64,000 nt of DNA, taken from Vicingaceae bacterium. Its GTDB lineage: Bacteria > Bacteroidota > Bacteroidia > Flavobacteriales_E > Vicingaceae. The translations under genes were made by a program, and so were the position numbers. Position 1 is the first letter of the stretch; every line of letters begins with the position of its first letter. The notes beneath the pieces are model-generated. The model did not search any database. It was not told the DNA's origin and was given only the letters and a program-made list of their open reading frames with translations. Positions 28,284 through 37,551 of the stretch are shown piece by piece. The stretch lies in NCBI GenBank assembly GCA_026003395.1, contig BPHE01000001.1, positions 60,731 through 124,730 on the forward strand. Direction: 5' to 3'.

Positions 28284-28862
28284 TTATTTTTTTCTGTAAT
28301 TGTCAGTAATATAAACAAAGCAATAATCTTCGGTAATTGGGAAAAAATAATCGGCTTCATCCCTCAATATCTGTGATGTGGTTTCCTCCACAGCTGCAAT
28401 TTCCACTCTTACACCTCTGGATTTTAAATGTCTTACAAGTTCTACATAATCAGAGTCCCCGGATAAGATAATGATAGTATCCACTTTTTCTGCAATTTGA
28501 ATCGCATGAATAGTAATCGGGATATCAGCCGATTTATGACAAGGTATCACCGAACCATGGTATTTATTATGCAACCTCTCGGCCAACTTTGATGAAATAC
28601 TGATGCCTTCACGAAAATATAACAATCTGTTTAGTCCTCTGTTATCCAGTAGTTCGGGAATAAGTTTGTCAAAATTCAACATGGCTTCTTTCAGACCAAG
28701 TTTATCATGTATGCTGCGTTCGATATTGTTACCGTCTATCAATATAGCCACACTTTGCAAAATCAAAATTTCTCCTGAAAGTTCCTGACTTTTTTTGATA
28801 TTGCTTTGAGCATGGTAAGTATTAGTTTTTTCTGTGTTTTTTTGTGCTTTACGCCGTTTCAT
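28284..28862 (-). CDS. NYN-domain (LabA/DUF88-like) protein, putative nuclease
   Basis: 192 residues. After a basic N-terminal tail (about 1-37) comes a PIN-like NYN fold with its acidic residues: AILIDGNNIERSI, KSADIPITIHAI, IIILSGDSDYVELVRHLKSRGVRVEIAAV. The conserved Asp residues fit a metal-dependent RNase site. Biological target unknown. Gap of three bases to the purine nucleoside phosphorylase start's gene end; transcribed lpxK-pnp-NYN. Confidence 0.85.
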   Translation of the reverse strand: MKRRKAQKNTEKTNTYHAQSNIKKSQELSGEILILQSVAILIDGNNIERSIHDKLGLKEAMLNFDKLIPELLDNRGLNRLLYFREGISISSKLAERLHNKYHGSVIPCHKSADIPITIHAIQIAEKVDTIIILSGDSDYVELVRHLKSRGVRVEIAAVEETTSQILRDEADYFFPITEDYCFVYITDNYRKK

Positions 28863-28865
28863 AAT

Positions 28866-29678
28866 TTACATTGTTAAAACTAAATTTTTGAAAAGTTTTC
28901 CAAGTTTAGGTTGAACAATCGAAGAAACATCCTTTACTTCGTCATGAGTAGTTTTATTTTGAGGATTTTCTGAAAGAACATTGGTAATGACAGAAACACC
29001 AAAGCAATTCCACCCCAGATATTTTCCCATAATAACCTCATAAGTAGAAGACATTCCTACCGCATCTGCTTCAAAAAATTTTATCATCTTATATTCGGCT
29101 ATCGTTTCGTATGTCGGGCCCTGCCAAGAAAAATAAACTCCTTGATGCAATGGCACGATAGATGTTTCGTGGGCAATTTGTATCGCTTTATCAATTAACT
29201 GCCGTGAATATGGCAAAGACATATCAGGGAACCTAGGTCCCAACGCATCATCATTTTTTCCTCTGAGTGGATTATCCGGAAAAAAATGAATATGATCCTT
29301 GATAATCATTATATCACCCGGTTTGTACGCAGGATTGATTCCACCGGCAGCATTTGAAATCAACAGATTTTTTATGCCAAATTGATGCAATACTTTCAAG
29401 GGATAAACGGCAGTAGAAAGATCATAACCTTCATAATAATGGAACCTTCCTTGCAAAATAATCAAATGTTTATTTTGAATTTTGGCTACAATTAAATTCC
29501 CCCCATGACCTTCAACCGTGACTTGAGGGAAATTAGGAATTTTTTTATATGGAATCGATTCTAGAATTTCAACTTGTTGCACAAAACCTCCTAAACCCGA
29601 TCCTAAAACGACCAGGGCATCAGGAGTGTTTTGTATATATTTCCGCAGAAAAGTTTCAGTTTCTAAAATTTTTGACAT
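28866..29678 (-). CDS. Purine nucleoside phosphorylase (trimeric type)
   Basis: 270 residues from the ATG at 29678 (MSKILETETFLRKY); an upstream TTG at 29699 is less likely. Phosphorolysis of inosine/guanosine in purine salvage. Motifs: ALVVLGSGLGGF, GHGGNLIVAKI, ILQGRFHYYEGYDLS, LLISNAAGGINPAYKPGDIM, IKDHIHFFPDNPLRG, WQGPTYETIAEYKM with the catalytic-site Glu/Met, and ADAVGMSSTYEVIM. It overlaps the end of lpxK by 23 bases, indicating coupling. Confidence 0.92.
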   Translation of the reverse strand: MSKILETETFLRKYIQNTPDALVVLGSGLGGFVQQVEILESIPYKKIPNFPQVTVEGHGGNLIVAKIQNKHLIILQGRFHYYEGYDLSTAVYPLKVLHQFGIKNLLISNAAGGINPAYKPGDIMIIKDHIHFFPDNPLRGKNDDALGPRFPDMSLPYSRQLIDKAIQIAHETSIVPLHQGVYFSWQGPTYETIAEYKMIKFFEADAVGMSSTYEVIMGKYLGWNCFGVSVITNVLSENPQNKTTHDEVKDVSSIVQPKLGKLFKNLVLTM

Positions 29679-30717
29679 GCTGCAAAATTTGTTGATCAAA
29701 TTTTTGATGATAATTTTCAGGAAATACAGTTGTAGTTGAATAATAAATCACAGGATAATTAATTAACCTTTCTTTTAATTCCGGTTCATTTAACCGCATG
29801 ATATCTTTTTCTGTAGTCACAATCACTTTTTTCGGAGAATAGTGATCGTTAAATTTTTTTATCACTTTCTGTAAGTCACTTTCCTTAAACAAATGATGGT
29901 CGGAAAATTCAAAGTGAATGACATCGCGAAAAATATTTTTTAAAAAATAAAAATAATTTTCGGGATTGGCTATTCCGGTCAATAAAATGGCAGTATATCC
30001 GGACAAGTCGCTTTTTATTAACTCTTCTGCACTTTTATTAAAGGGAAATGGTCCGATATGGTCTATTCGTGAGAAATAAATATCTTTTGGAAAATTAAGT
30101 TCATTTTTGATTCTTTTTTCATCAATCGGAGACAATACCACGGGAATCTTGGTAACAATCACCATGTCGGCACGATTTGCTGCAGATGGCCATTCTCTCA
30201 GATTTCCGGCTGGCAGTAACAGATCTTGTTTATACAATTTGCTGTAATCGGTCAATAAAATATTTAAAGATCCTCTCACACGGCGATGTTGAAATGCATC
30301 ATCCAACACAAATACATCCACCTCAGGATGTTCTTTCATGATTTTTTCAATGCCATGAACTCGATCAATATCCACAGCCACAATTGCCTCCGGAAACTTT
30401 CTTTTTATTTGAAGGGGCTCATCTCCTACTTCTTTTGGAGTGGAATTTTCATTTACATAACGAAAAACAGTAGTAATTCTACCATATCCCCTGCTTAAAA
30501 CAGCAACTTTAAAATGATTCTTTATCAATAATTCAGAAATATATTCTACATGTGGCGTTTTACCTGTTCCTCCTACCGAAAGGTTGCCAACCACTATCAC
30601 CGGTTTTCGGAAATAGTATGATTTCAACACATTGGTATCATAAAGCAAATTTCTCACCCAAACCCCAACTCCATAAAACAAAGAAAAAGGGTATAAAATT
30701 TTGCGCCATGAACCCAT
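29656..30717 (-). CDS. lpxK: Tetraacyldisaccharide 4'-kinase
   Basis: Sixth step of lipid A synthesis: phosphorylates the 4' position of the disaccharide at the inner membrane. 353 residues. N-terminal amphipathic/hydrophobic stretch (FSLFYGVGVWVRNLLYD), P-loop VVGNLSVGGTGKTPHVEY (about 42-59), VLSRGYGR, DEPLQIKRKFPEAIVAVD, VFVLDDAFQHRRV with the catalytic Asp and His region, LPAGNLREWPSAANRADMVIVTK, and FSDHHLFKESDL. First gene of its operon. Confidence 0.95.
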   Translation of the reverse strand: MGSWRKILYPFSLFYGVGVWVRNLLYDTNVLKSYYFRKPVIVVGNLSVGGTGKTPHVEYISELLIKNHFKVAVLSRGYGRITTVFRYVNENSTPKEVGDEPLQIKRKFPEAIVAVDIDRVHGIEKIMKEHPEVDVFVLDDAFQHRRVRGSLNILLTDYSKLYKQDLLLPAGNLREWPSAANRADMVIVTKIPVVLSPIDEKRIKNELNFPKDIYFSRIDHIGPFPFNKSAEELIKSDLSGYTAILLTGIANPENYFYFLKNIFRDVIHFEFSDHHLFKESDLQKVIKKFNDHYSPKKVIVTTEKDIMRLNEPELKERLINYPVIYYSTTTVFPENYHQKFDQQILQHVKNFRN

Positions 30718-30913
30718 CTTTACAATATTCTTTCAAATTTTTGCTAAAATAAAAAAAAATCCATTCTTAATTCTTTCAACCATTCAAAATAATAAAATTA
30801 AACTCATTGACAAGCGTTTTTTGATTCGTATGGATTAAAACTCAATTTTTTGTATTAAAATAGTTGGCAACCATTGATCATTCATTGTCCCAACCTTTGA
30901 AATTGACATCTGC

Positions 30914-32149
30914 TTACTTGATTTGCTCATACAACATAAACAAAGCCAATTTGGCTGCACGCCGTATGTTGGTCAGACGGTCTCCTTTTAAATGCAACAA
31001 CTTGGTCACAACCTTTTCAGGTGTAGCGCATGCAAGCCAAACTGTTCCTACCGGTTTTCCCGGAGTAGCTCCTCCCGGGCCGGCAATACCTGTTGTCGAG
31101 AGTGCATAATCGGTTTTGTTCAGTTCTTTCACCCCCTTGGCCATTTCTATTGCAACAACCTCGCTGACTGCTCCATAATTTTTCAAACTATTTTCAGAAA
31201 CATTAATTACACTCATTTTTACTTCATTGGAATAACTGACTACTGACCCCATAAAATAATCGGAACTTCCGGGAATACTCGTAATCAAATGACTTAAATA
31301 ACCTCCCGTGCAACTCTCGGCACAAGATAACGTTTGCTTTTTGTTCCTTAAAATTTTTCCGATTACTTCTTGAATGGTTTCATCTTCCAACGAATAAATT
31401 TTATCTTTTAAAATATGCTTCAACTCCTCTATTTTCTGATTGATGGATTTCTTGACGTCATAAGATAAATTTTTGTTGACAAAAGCACTTAATCTAAGTT
31501 TTACTTCGCCAAAAGACGGCAAATATGCCAAAGACAGAAATTCCGGCAACGACTTTTCCCAATCTTGAATCATTTCAGCCAGCACCGATTCCGGAATACC
31601 ATAGGTACAAACTGTTTGATGTATGATTGCCATATCGCTCAACGTAGACAAATGATCAATCACTTGCACCATCATTTGTTGCATTTCTGCGGGAACTCCC
31701 GGCAACAAAAAAACATGCTTGTCATTCACATGAAAATACACACCCGGCGCAGTTCCCAGATAGTTCCATAGAACTTTTGCATTCTCAGGAAACAATGCCT
31801 GTCTCCGGTTAAATTTGTTGAGTGGCAAACCTCTACTGACATATTTTTCAGTGATAAAATCTAATATTTCTTGATTAATCAATAGTTTTTGATGAAAATA
31901 TTCTGCAATACTTTCTAAAGTTTTGTCATCCGATGTAGGACCCAATCCCCCGGTAGTGATTATTATATCGGCTTTTTGGAGACAATCATGTAATGTATTT
32001 TTAATTATATCTTTTTGATCACCAATCGTTCTTTTTTCAATCACTTTTACACCTATTTTGTTTAATTCGCTGGAAATAAATGTGGAATTTGTATCAGTAG
32101 TCTGTCCAATCAATATTTCATCACCAATGGCAATAATAATTGCTTTCAT
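30914..32149 (-). CDS. cinA: CinA family protein (MoCF-like and amidohydrolase domains)
   Basis: 411 residues. N-terminal MoCF-like domain (about 1-170): AIIIAIGDEILIGQTTDTNS, TTGGLGPTSDDKTLESIAE, FLLPGVPAEMQQMM. C-terminal CinA domain (about 255-411): TLSCAESCTGGYLSHLITSIPGS, VVSYSNEVKM, GAVSEVVAIEMAKGV, ALSTTGIAGPGGATPGKPVG. Members act as NMN deamidase or ADP-ribose pyrophosphatase in NAD recycling; which activity applies here is not resolved. Divergent from the DUF4197 gene over 57 bases. Confidence 0.93.
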   Translation of the reverse strand: MKAIIIAIGDEILIGQTTDTNSTFISSELNKIGVKVIEKRTIGDQKDIIKNTLHDCLQKADIIITTGGLGPTSDDKTLESIAEYFHQKLLINQEILDFITEKYVSRGLPLNKFNRRQALFPENAKVLWNYLGTAPGVYFHVNDKHVFLLPGVPAEMQQMMVQVIDHLSTLSDMAIIHQTVCTYGIPESVLAEMIQDWEKSLPEFLSLAYLPSFGEVKLRLSAFVNKNLSYDVKKSINQKIEELKHILKDKIYSLEDETIQEVIGKILRNKKQTLSCAESCTGGYLSHLITSIPGSSDYFMGSVVSYSNEVKMSVINVSENSLKNYGAVSEVVAIEMAKGVKELNKTDYALSTTGIAGPGGATPGKPVGTVWLACATPEKVVTKLLHLKGDRLTNIRRAAKLALFMLYEQIK

Positions 32150-32206
32150 AACAAATATTTTGCATGAATTTTGTAATGTTGCAAATTAACATGAAAATAT
32201 AGTGAA

Positions 32207-32920
32207 ATGAAAAAAAATTTGATCAGTTTGGTTTTGATATCCATATTCTGCTTTTCCTGCAGTGAGATTCAAAATGTAGTAAATAACTTGCCGGTTGAAA
32301 CCAAACCTCAACCATTAACAAATGAAGAAGTGATAAAAGGATTAAAAGAAGCATTAAAAGTAGGGACAGACAGTGCCGTAGCCCGAACCTCCAAAATAGA
32401 TGGTTTTTATAAAAACCCGTTAATTTTTATTCCATTTCCACCGGAAGCCGAAAAAATGAAAAACAAATTGATTGAACTTGGCTTTGAAGAACAAGTGAAT
32501 AAATTTGTGGAAACTCTAAACAGAGGAGCCGAACTGGCAGCCAAACAAGCAGCACCAATTTTTGTGGATGCAATAATCAACATGAGTATTCAAGACGGCT
32601 TTGCTATTTTAAATGGAGGTGAGAATGCTGCCACAAATTTTCTTAGAGAAAAAACAACAGATCAATTAAAAGCCAAATTTCGTCCCATTATTCATGATGC
32701 TCTTCAACAAGTTGAAATTACCAGATATTGGAATCCATTGGTAGAAACATATAATAAAATTCCATTTGTAGAAAAAATGAATCCGGATCTTGATGCATAT
32801 GTAACAGACCGTGCTGTTTCGGGATTATTCTTAATGATAGAACAACAAGAAAAAGCCATTCGCAAAGATCCTAAGGCAAGGGTTAATGATATATTGAAAA
32901 GAGTGTTTGGGAATAGTTAG
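32207..32920 (+). CDS. DUF4197 family lipoprotein
   Basis: 237 residues. Lipobox FCFSC (Cys18). The rest is helical and matches the DUF4197 pattern: [81 protein letters not shown] and [19 protein letters not shown]. Probable envelope protein; function unknown. Its TAG overlaps the stop of convergent bioB by four bases. Confidence 0.88.
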   Translation: MKKNLISLVLISIFCFSCSEIQNVVNNLPVETKPQPLTNEEVIKGLKEALKVGTDSAVARTSKIDGFYKNPLIFIPFPPEAEKMKNKLIELGFEEQVNKFVETLNRGAELAAKQAAPIFVDAIINMSIQDGFAILNGGENAATNFLREKTTDQLKAKFRPIIHDALQQVEITRYWNPLVETYNKIPFVEKMNPDLDAYVTDRAVSGLFLMIEQQEKAIRKDPKARVNDILKRVFGNS

Positions 32921-33969
32921 TTTTGATTGACGTTATTTAATTTTGGTCTGTCCCATTTAACTTTTTCTTGAATCTTAACTTTATATGTTTCTTTCACCTC
33001 CGGTTTAGGACCATGTTTAAACGGGGGTTGTGGTTTCAATCCCAACGATTGAAACATTTCCATATCTTTTTCGAATGAAGGATTGCCGGTAGTAAGCAAC
33101 TTGTCTCCGGCAAAAATGGAATTTGCACCCGCCAAGAAACATAATGCCTGTGCTTCTTGACTCATAAAGAGACGCCCTGCCGAAAGTCTTACCTGTGATT
33201 TTGGCAATACAATACGCGTAGTAGCAATCATCCTTACCATTTCCCAAGTGGAAACGATGGGTTGGTCTTGCAGCGGAGTACCCTCCACAGGTACCAAAGC
33301 ATTGATAGGCACTGAGTGTGGGTGTGGGCGCAACCTTGTCAAATGCAACAACATCTTTAACCGATCTTCAACTGATTCACCCATACCGATTATTCCACCG
33401 GAACAAATATGTACACCGGCTTTTGCTACATTATTGAGTGTTTTCAACCGATCATCATAGGTTCTGGTAGAAATTATTTTATTATAGTATTCATCGGAAG
33501 TATCTAAATTATGATTATAAGCATACAACCCTGCGTCTGCCAGTCGCTTTGCCTGATGTTCGGTAATCATTCCCAAAGTGCAACACACCTCCATACCAAG
33601 TTCATTAACGACCCTAACCATTTCAAGAACTTGATCAAAGTCATCGTTATTACGCACGTTGCGCCAGGCAGCGCCCATACACAAACGCGAAGCACCGGCA
33701 TTTTTGGCTTTTATGGCTGCTTCTTTCACCTCTTCGACTGTCAACAAGTCATGCTTTTCGACAGCTGTATGATATCTTGCAGCTTGAGGGCAATAAGCAC
33801 AATCTTCCGGGCATCCTCCGGTTTTTATAGAAATTAATGTGCTGATTTGAACTTCTGCAGGATCATGATACTGTCTGTGCACAGAAGCAGCCCGATAAAT
33901 CAACTCCAACAAAGGTGTATTATAAATCTCCAACAATTCTTCTAAGGAATAATCACGGTATAGTTCCAT
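32917..33969 (-). CDS. bioB: Biotin synthase
   Basis: Radical-SAM enzyme inserting sulfur into dethiobiotin. 350 residues. SAM-cluster cysteines 53, 57 and 60 in [67 protein letters not shown]; the arginine-containing [23 protein letters not shown] supports the auxiliary 2Fe-2S site. A basic C-terminal extension (about 315-350) exceeds the core family. No other biotin genes are in the window. Confidence 0.96.
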   Translation of the reverse strand: MELYRDYSLEELLEIYNTPLLELIYRAASVHRQYHDPAEVQISTLISIKTGGCPEDCAYCPQAARYHTAVEKHDLLTVEEVKEAAIKAKNAGASRLCMGAAWRNVRNNDDFDQVLEMVRVVNELGMEVCCTLGMITEHQAKRLADAGLYAYNHNLDTSDEYYNKIISTRTYDDRLKTLNNVAKAGVHICSGGIIGMGESVEDRLKMLLHLTRLRPHPHSVPINALVPVEGTPLQDQPIVSTWEMVRMIATTRIVLPKSQVRLSAGRLFMSQEAQALCFLAGANSIFAGDKLLTTGNPSFEKDMEMFQSLGLKPQPPFKHGPKPEVKETYKVKIQEKVKWDRPKLNNVNQN

Positions 33970-34011
33970 CTCAGTAAAGGTTTAAAAAAGATTTCAATTT
34001 GAACATAAAAA

Positions 34012-34911
34012 TTAAAACAACGACGTTACTTGAGTGTTGGGATTCTCAATCCATTCTTTGTAAGCATAAGTAGGTATAGTCAAAACAGGGATTTTACTTC
34101 GGTGAACGATTTGTTGAGTATAAGGACCAATAAACAAGTCATTGCTGGGCTCTTGATCGGTCATAATTACGATTAAATCTGCCCCCATCTCTTTTGCTTT
34201 TGTATAAGTAGCCCTTGCTAAATTTTCTACAGGTTCGATCACTGACTTAACAGGGATACCATGTTTTTTTATAAACTCTTCGCTTTGCTCTATTCTCAAT
34301 TTCATTTGATTATATTCATTCCTGTGCTCTTCAGTCAAACATCCGTATAAAAATATTTCAGCTCCGTATTTTTCGGCAAGTGAAACAGCAGGACCTATTT
34401 TTTCACGAGTAAAAGGAGAACTGTCAATAGGCAGGAAAAACTTTGTGAATCCTAACTTTTTGGCATGTGATTGAATGGTTAATACAGGCACAGGAGAGGC
34501 GATAACTAAACGGTAAGCATTGCTTCCAATCAACAATTCCTTTATGCCACTGGCACCATGCGACCCTAGCACCACAATATCGATATGATTATCTTTAATA
34601 ATCTCTACCAATGATGATACAACAGCACCAATGGTAAGGGTAGTTGTTACATTTACACTATATTTTTTTCTGATTTCTTCAGCTTTGGCATCAAGTGTAT
34701 CCTGAATTTTATCTTGTAACTCTTTTACTAAGGTGTTGTCAATAAACATCTCAGGAATTGGAGAAGAATAAGTAAAAGAGGTCATCACATGAACCAAATG
34801 CAGATCTGCTCTAAAAAGTTGAGCCATAAAACATGCGTGCTCCAAAGCCAAGTCGGCAGTTTCGGAAAAATCAGTAGGAATCATTATCCTGTTAATTTCG
34901 ATCTTTTTCAT
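34012..34911 (-). CDS. Tandem universal stress protein
   Basis: 299 residues with two Usp domains (about 4-148 and 155-290). The first has MIPTDFSETADLALEHACF and the nucleotide-binding signature VVLGSHGASGIKELLIGSNAY, so it probably binds ATP. The second (FFLPIDSSPFTREKIGPAV; LIVIMTDQEPSNDLFIGPYTQQIV) lacks the glycine signature and may be regulatory. Divergent from the nucleoside phosphorylase gene. Stress role inferred from family only. Confidence 0.88.
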   Translation of the reverse strand: MKKIEINRIMIPTDFSETADLALEHACFMAQLFRADLHLVHVMTSFTYSSPIPEMFIDNTLVKELQDKIQDTLDAKAEEIRKKYSVNVTTTLTIGAVVSSLVEIIKDNHIDIVVLGSHGASGIKELLIGSNAYRLVIASPVPVLTIQSHAKKLGFTKFFLPIDSSPFTREKIGPAVSLAEKYGAEIFLYGCLTEEHRNEYNQMKLRIEQSEEFIKKHGIPVKSVIEPVENLARATYTKAKEMGADLIVIMTDQEPSNDLFIGPYTQQIVHRSKIPVLTIPTYAYKEWIENPNTQVTSLF

Positions 34912-34987
34912 ATTTTCTTCTTATTTTGCATAAATTTACGCAATAATAAGAAGAAATTTAAAATAATCAGGAGAAAAATTTGCGCTT

Positions 34988-35872
34988 ATGAGAAAAATTG
35001 CTGATTCAGAGTTGGTTTTAACGAAAAATAAAAAAATTTATCATCTTGATTTAGGACCGGACGAAATTGCCCCTACAATAATTTTGGTAGGAGATCCCGG
35101 ACGTGTTGCCATGGTATCGTCATTCTTTGATACCATACATATCAAACGTCAGCATCGAGAATTTATCACCCATACGGGAGAAATCGGAAAAATGCCCATT
35201 AGTGTGATTGCAACCGGCATTGGTACAGACAACATTGACATTGTTTTGAATGAACTGGATGCTTTGGTCAATATAGACCTGGAAGATAAAACAGAAAATT
35301 CTGAAAAAAAATCTTTGAAATTAATACGCATAGGTACTTGTGGATCGCTCTCCCCCGAACTTGATGTAGATAATTTTGTTTTATCCGGGATGGCTATTGG
35401 GTTAGACAATTTGTTGCTTTATTATCGTGATGCACATAATTTAATCAATCATCCTTTAGCCCAATCTTTCAAGTCATTTATTAACGATAAAGAAAACAGA
35501 ATCAACCCATACGTTGCCGAGTGTGGATCGACATTGTTTAACCAATTAAACTCCGATCAAGTAAAAGCCGGTATTACACTTACTGCCCCGGGTTTTTACG
35601 GCCCACAAGGCAGACATTTGCGATTAACTCCGTATTTTGAAAACCTAAACGACAGGATTTATCAATTCGAGTTTCAAGGAAAAAAAATTTTAAATTTTGA
35701 AATGGAAACCAGTGCTCTCTACGGCTTATCAAAACTTTTAGGGCATCAAGCAGCTACCATTTGTTTGGTTGTTGCCAACCGCTACAAAAAAACTTTTAGC
35801 AACAATTACCAACAAATGATGAAAAAACTTATTCAATATACATTGGAAAATCTTTCCCAAACACATTCCTGA
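34988..35872 (+). CDS. Nucleoside phosphorylase (NP-I, uridine-phosphorylase-like)
   Basis: 294 residues. VGDPGRVAMVSSFFD is the phosphate-binding start of the NP-I family; ATGIGTDNIDIVLNELDALV, RIGTCGSLSPELDVDNFVLS and NFEMETSALYGLSKLLGHQA (purine/pyrimidine nucleoside ribose site with Met-Glu) follow. It differs from the trimeric enzyme at 28866 and may act on uridine. Substrate not certain. The ATG lies about five bases after a weak -7-like AAAATTTG, so the leader may be very short. Confidence 0.85.
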   Translation: MRKIADSELVLTKNKKIYHLDLGPDEIAPTIILVGDPGRVAMVSSFFDTIHIKRQHREFITHTGEIGKMPISVIATGIGTDNIDIVLNELDALVNIDLEDKTENSEKKSLKLIRIGTCGSLSPELDVDNFVLSGMAIGLDNLLLYYRDAHNLINHPLAQSFKSFINDKENRINPYVAECGSTLFNQLNSDQVKAGITLTAPGFYGPQGRHLRLTPYFENLNDRIYQFEFQGKKILNFEMETSALYGLSKLLGHQAATICLVVANRYKKTFSNNYQQMMKKLIQYTLENLSQTHS

Positions 35873-36080
35873 ATTTCCTGATTGAAACACTCTCTTTTTC
35901 TACAAAATATAATGCCTGAAAGAAAAATGAAAAGATAAGATCTTTATTTTTCAGCAGACGGTTAACACAAATACTGCTCAAATCACTTGTAAACATTTAC
36001 AAATCAAATAAATAGTCGTATAAACATGCGATTTGTTAATAAATAATATTACGATGCCTAGAATGGATAATTCTATAAAA

Positions 36081-36088
36081 TACCTTTG
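36081..36088 (+). promoter_or_regulatory. -7 box (TACCTTTG) directly in front of a GTG start
   Basis: Exact TAnnTTTG, five bases before the GTG at 36094. Using the spacing seen for the SRP RNA (box end to RNA start 3-5 bases), the transcript would begin at about 36092-36094. Confidence 0.55.
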
Positions 36089-36093
36089 CTTTT

Positions 36094-36960
36094 GTGAAAA
36101 AAGCAGAATTAGAAGCCATTTTCAATTTATTGGAAGACCCCGATGATTTTGTGTATGAAAGCATCAAAAATAAACTAGCAGACATGGGGGTTGAAGTTAT
36201 TCCTTTTTTGGAGGAATTATGGGAACAAACTATCAATCCGGTGTTGCAGAGAAAAATTGAAAACATCATACACTATATTCAATTTCAACAATTGAAAAAT
36301 GATTTTATTGACTGGAAAAATTCGGAAAGCAACGACCTTCAATTATTTTCTTATCTGATTAGCCGTTATAAGTATCCCGATCTGGATAAAGTTTTATTTG
36401 ACAAAAGAATATTGAACATCTATCGGGACATTTGGATCGAAATCAATCAAAACCTTACTTCAATAGAAAAAATTCAAATTATCAACAGAATTATATATGA
36501 TTATTATGATATGGGTGTAGACAGAAAAAATTTTTTTGATCCTTCTTACTTTTTTTTAAGCCACCTACTTGAGAGCAAAAAAGGAAATGCCATGTCCATA
36601 GGTATGCTTTATTTGATATTATGTGAAAAATTAAACATCAGTGTGTATGGCGTGGATCTACCAAATTTTTTTATTTTATGTTACACCGATGAGGAGTATA
36701 TCGAGATTTCAAACATTCCCGATGAAAATCACGTGCTTTTTTATATCAACCCTTTCAACAAAGGGCTGATTTTTGGACGCCAAGCCATTGAAGAATTTTT
36801 ACAACAATCCGAGATTGAACCGGACAGTCGTTATTTCAAACCTATGTCGCATTTAGAAACCGCATCGCGCTATTTAAAAGAACTTGCTTATTCCTATAAA
36901 CACACAGGAGACCTACAATCTTATGAAGAACTTATCGGATTGTACAAAATTTTATTTTAA
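36094..36960 (+). CDS. Transglutaminase-like (SirB1-type) protein
   Basis: 288 residues from GTG at 36094. The N-terminal part (1-75) has HEAT-like helices (EAIFNLLEDPDDFVYESIKNKL, PFLEELWEQT). Residues about 90-235 match the transglutaminase-like/SirB1 family: FFDPSYFFLSHLLESKKGNAMSIGML, YLILCEKLNISVYGVDLPNFFILCY and FYINPFNKGLIFGRQAIEEFL. Cys/His/Asp catalysis is not evident, and function is unknown. The C-terminus may form a TPR-like pair. No other start is plausible before residue 31. It converges on the sugar-transferase gene with a four-base stop overlap. Confidence 0.85.
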   Translation: MKKAELEAIFNLLEDPDDFVYESIKNKLADMGVEVIPFLEELWEQTINPVLQRKIENIIHYIQFQQLKNDFIDWKNSESNDLQLFSYLISRYKYPDLDKVLFDKRILNIYRDIWIEINQNLTSIEKIQIINRIIYDYYDMGVDRKNFFDPSYFFLSHLLESKKGNAMSIGMLYLILCEKLNISVYGVDLPNFFILCYTDEEYIEISNIPDENHVLFYINPFNKGLIFGRQAIEEFLQQSEIEPDSRYFKPMSHLETASRYLKELAYSYKHTGDLQSYEELIGLYKILF

Positions 36961-37547
36961 CGAATAATTCTCAAAAATGTATGCCATAAGATTTTAAAAT
37001 CCTTGAGTTTGTCCGAATCTTTAATGTATTGTAGATTGAGTTCGAGTTTTTGAGGCATAATATTTTGGATATAATAACTTTCAGGATCATCCACTCCTTT
37101 AAGCATGTCATTCTCGTCTATATAAGCTATCGATGCCCAATCTGTTATACCGGGCTTTACACTCAAAACTTGTTTTTGTCTCTCATCATAGAACTCTACA
37201 TATTTTGGAACTTCAGGTCTGGGTCCGACCACAGACATTTCCCCTTTCAAAACATTGAAAAACTGGGGCAATTCATCCAATTTGTATTTTCTAAGAAACC
37301 TTCCGGTGCGAGTAATACGATTATCATTACTTCCAACAGTGATTTGAATATTTTTATCCGAATTAGGACGCATAGTTCGAAATTTGATGATTTTAAACGT
37401 TTTACCGTCTTTTCCAACTCTTGTTTGCAAAAAAAACACCGGAGGTCCGTCAACGATAAATATAATTAAAGCAATAAAAAACATGATTGGCAGTAGCAGC
37501 AATAGTATAAAAAAGGAGAAAATAATATCGAATATGCGTTTGAACAT
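36957..37547 (-). CDS. Polyprenyl-phosphate sugar phosphotransferase (initiating transferase, PglC/WcaJ type)
   Basis: 196 residues, short monotopic form. N-terminal membrane helix (about 5-33, IIFSFFILLLLLPIMFFIAL), then FFLQTRVGKDGKTFKIIKFRTMR, LRKYKLDELPQFFNVLKGEMS, VVGPRPEVPKYVEFYDERQ and VKPGITDWASIAYIDENDML. It transfers a sugar-1-phosphate to undecaprenyl phosphate, starting a glycan chain. Four bases after the aminotransferase gene, which may make its amino-sugar substrate. Confidence 0.93.
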   Translation of the reverse strand: MFKRIFDIIFSFFILLLLLPIMFFIALIIFIVDGPPVFFLQTRVGKDGKTFKIIKFRTMRPNSDKNIQITVGSNDNRITRTGRFLRKYKLDELPQFFNVLKGEMSVVGPRPEVPKYVEFYDERQKQVLSVKPGITDWASIAYIDENDMLKGVDDPESYYIQNIMPQKLELNLQYIKDSDKLKDFKILWHTFLRIIR

Positions 37548-37551
37548 GATA

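Noticed and set aside
30718-30913. Possible small RNA in the lpxK-cinA gap
   Set aside because: AT-rich with no stable hairpin, promoter box or terminator that I could support.
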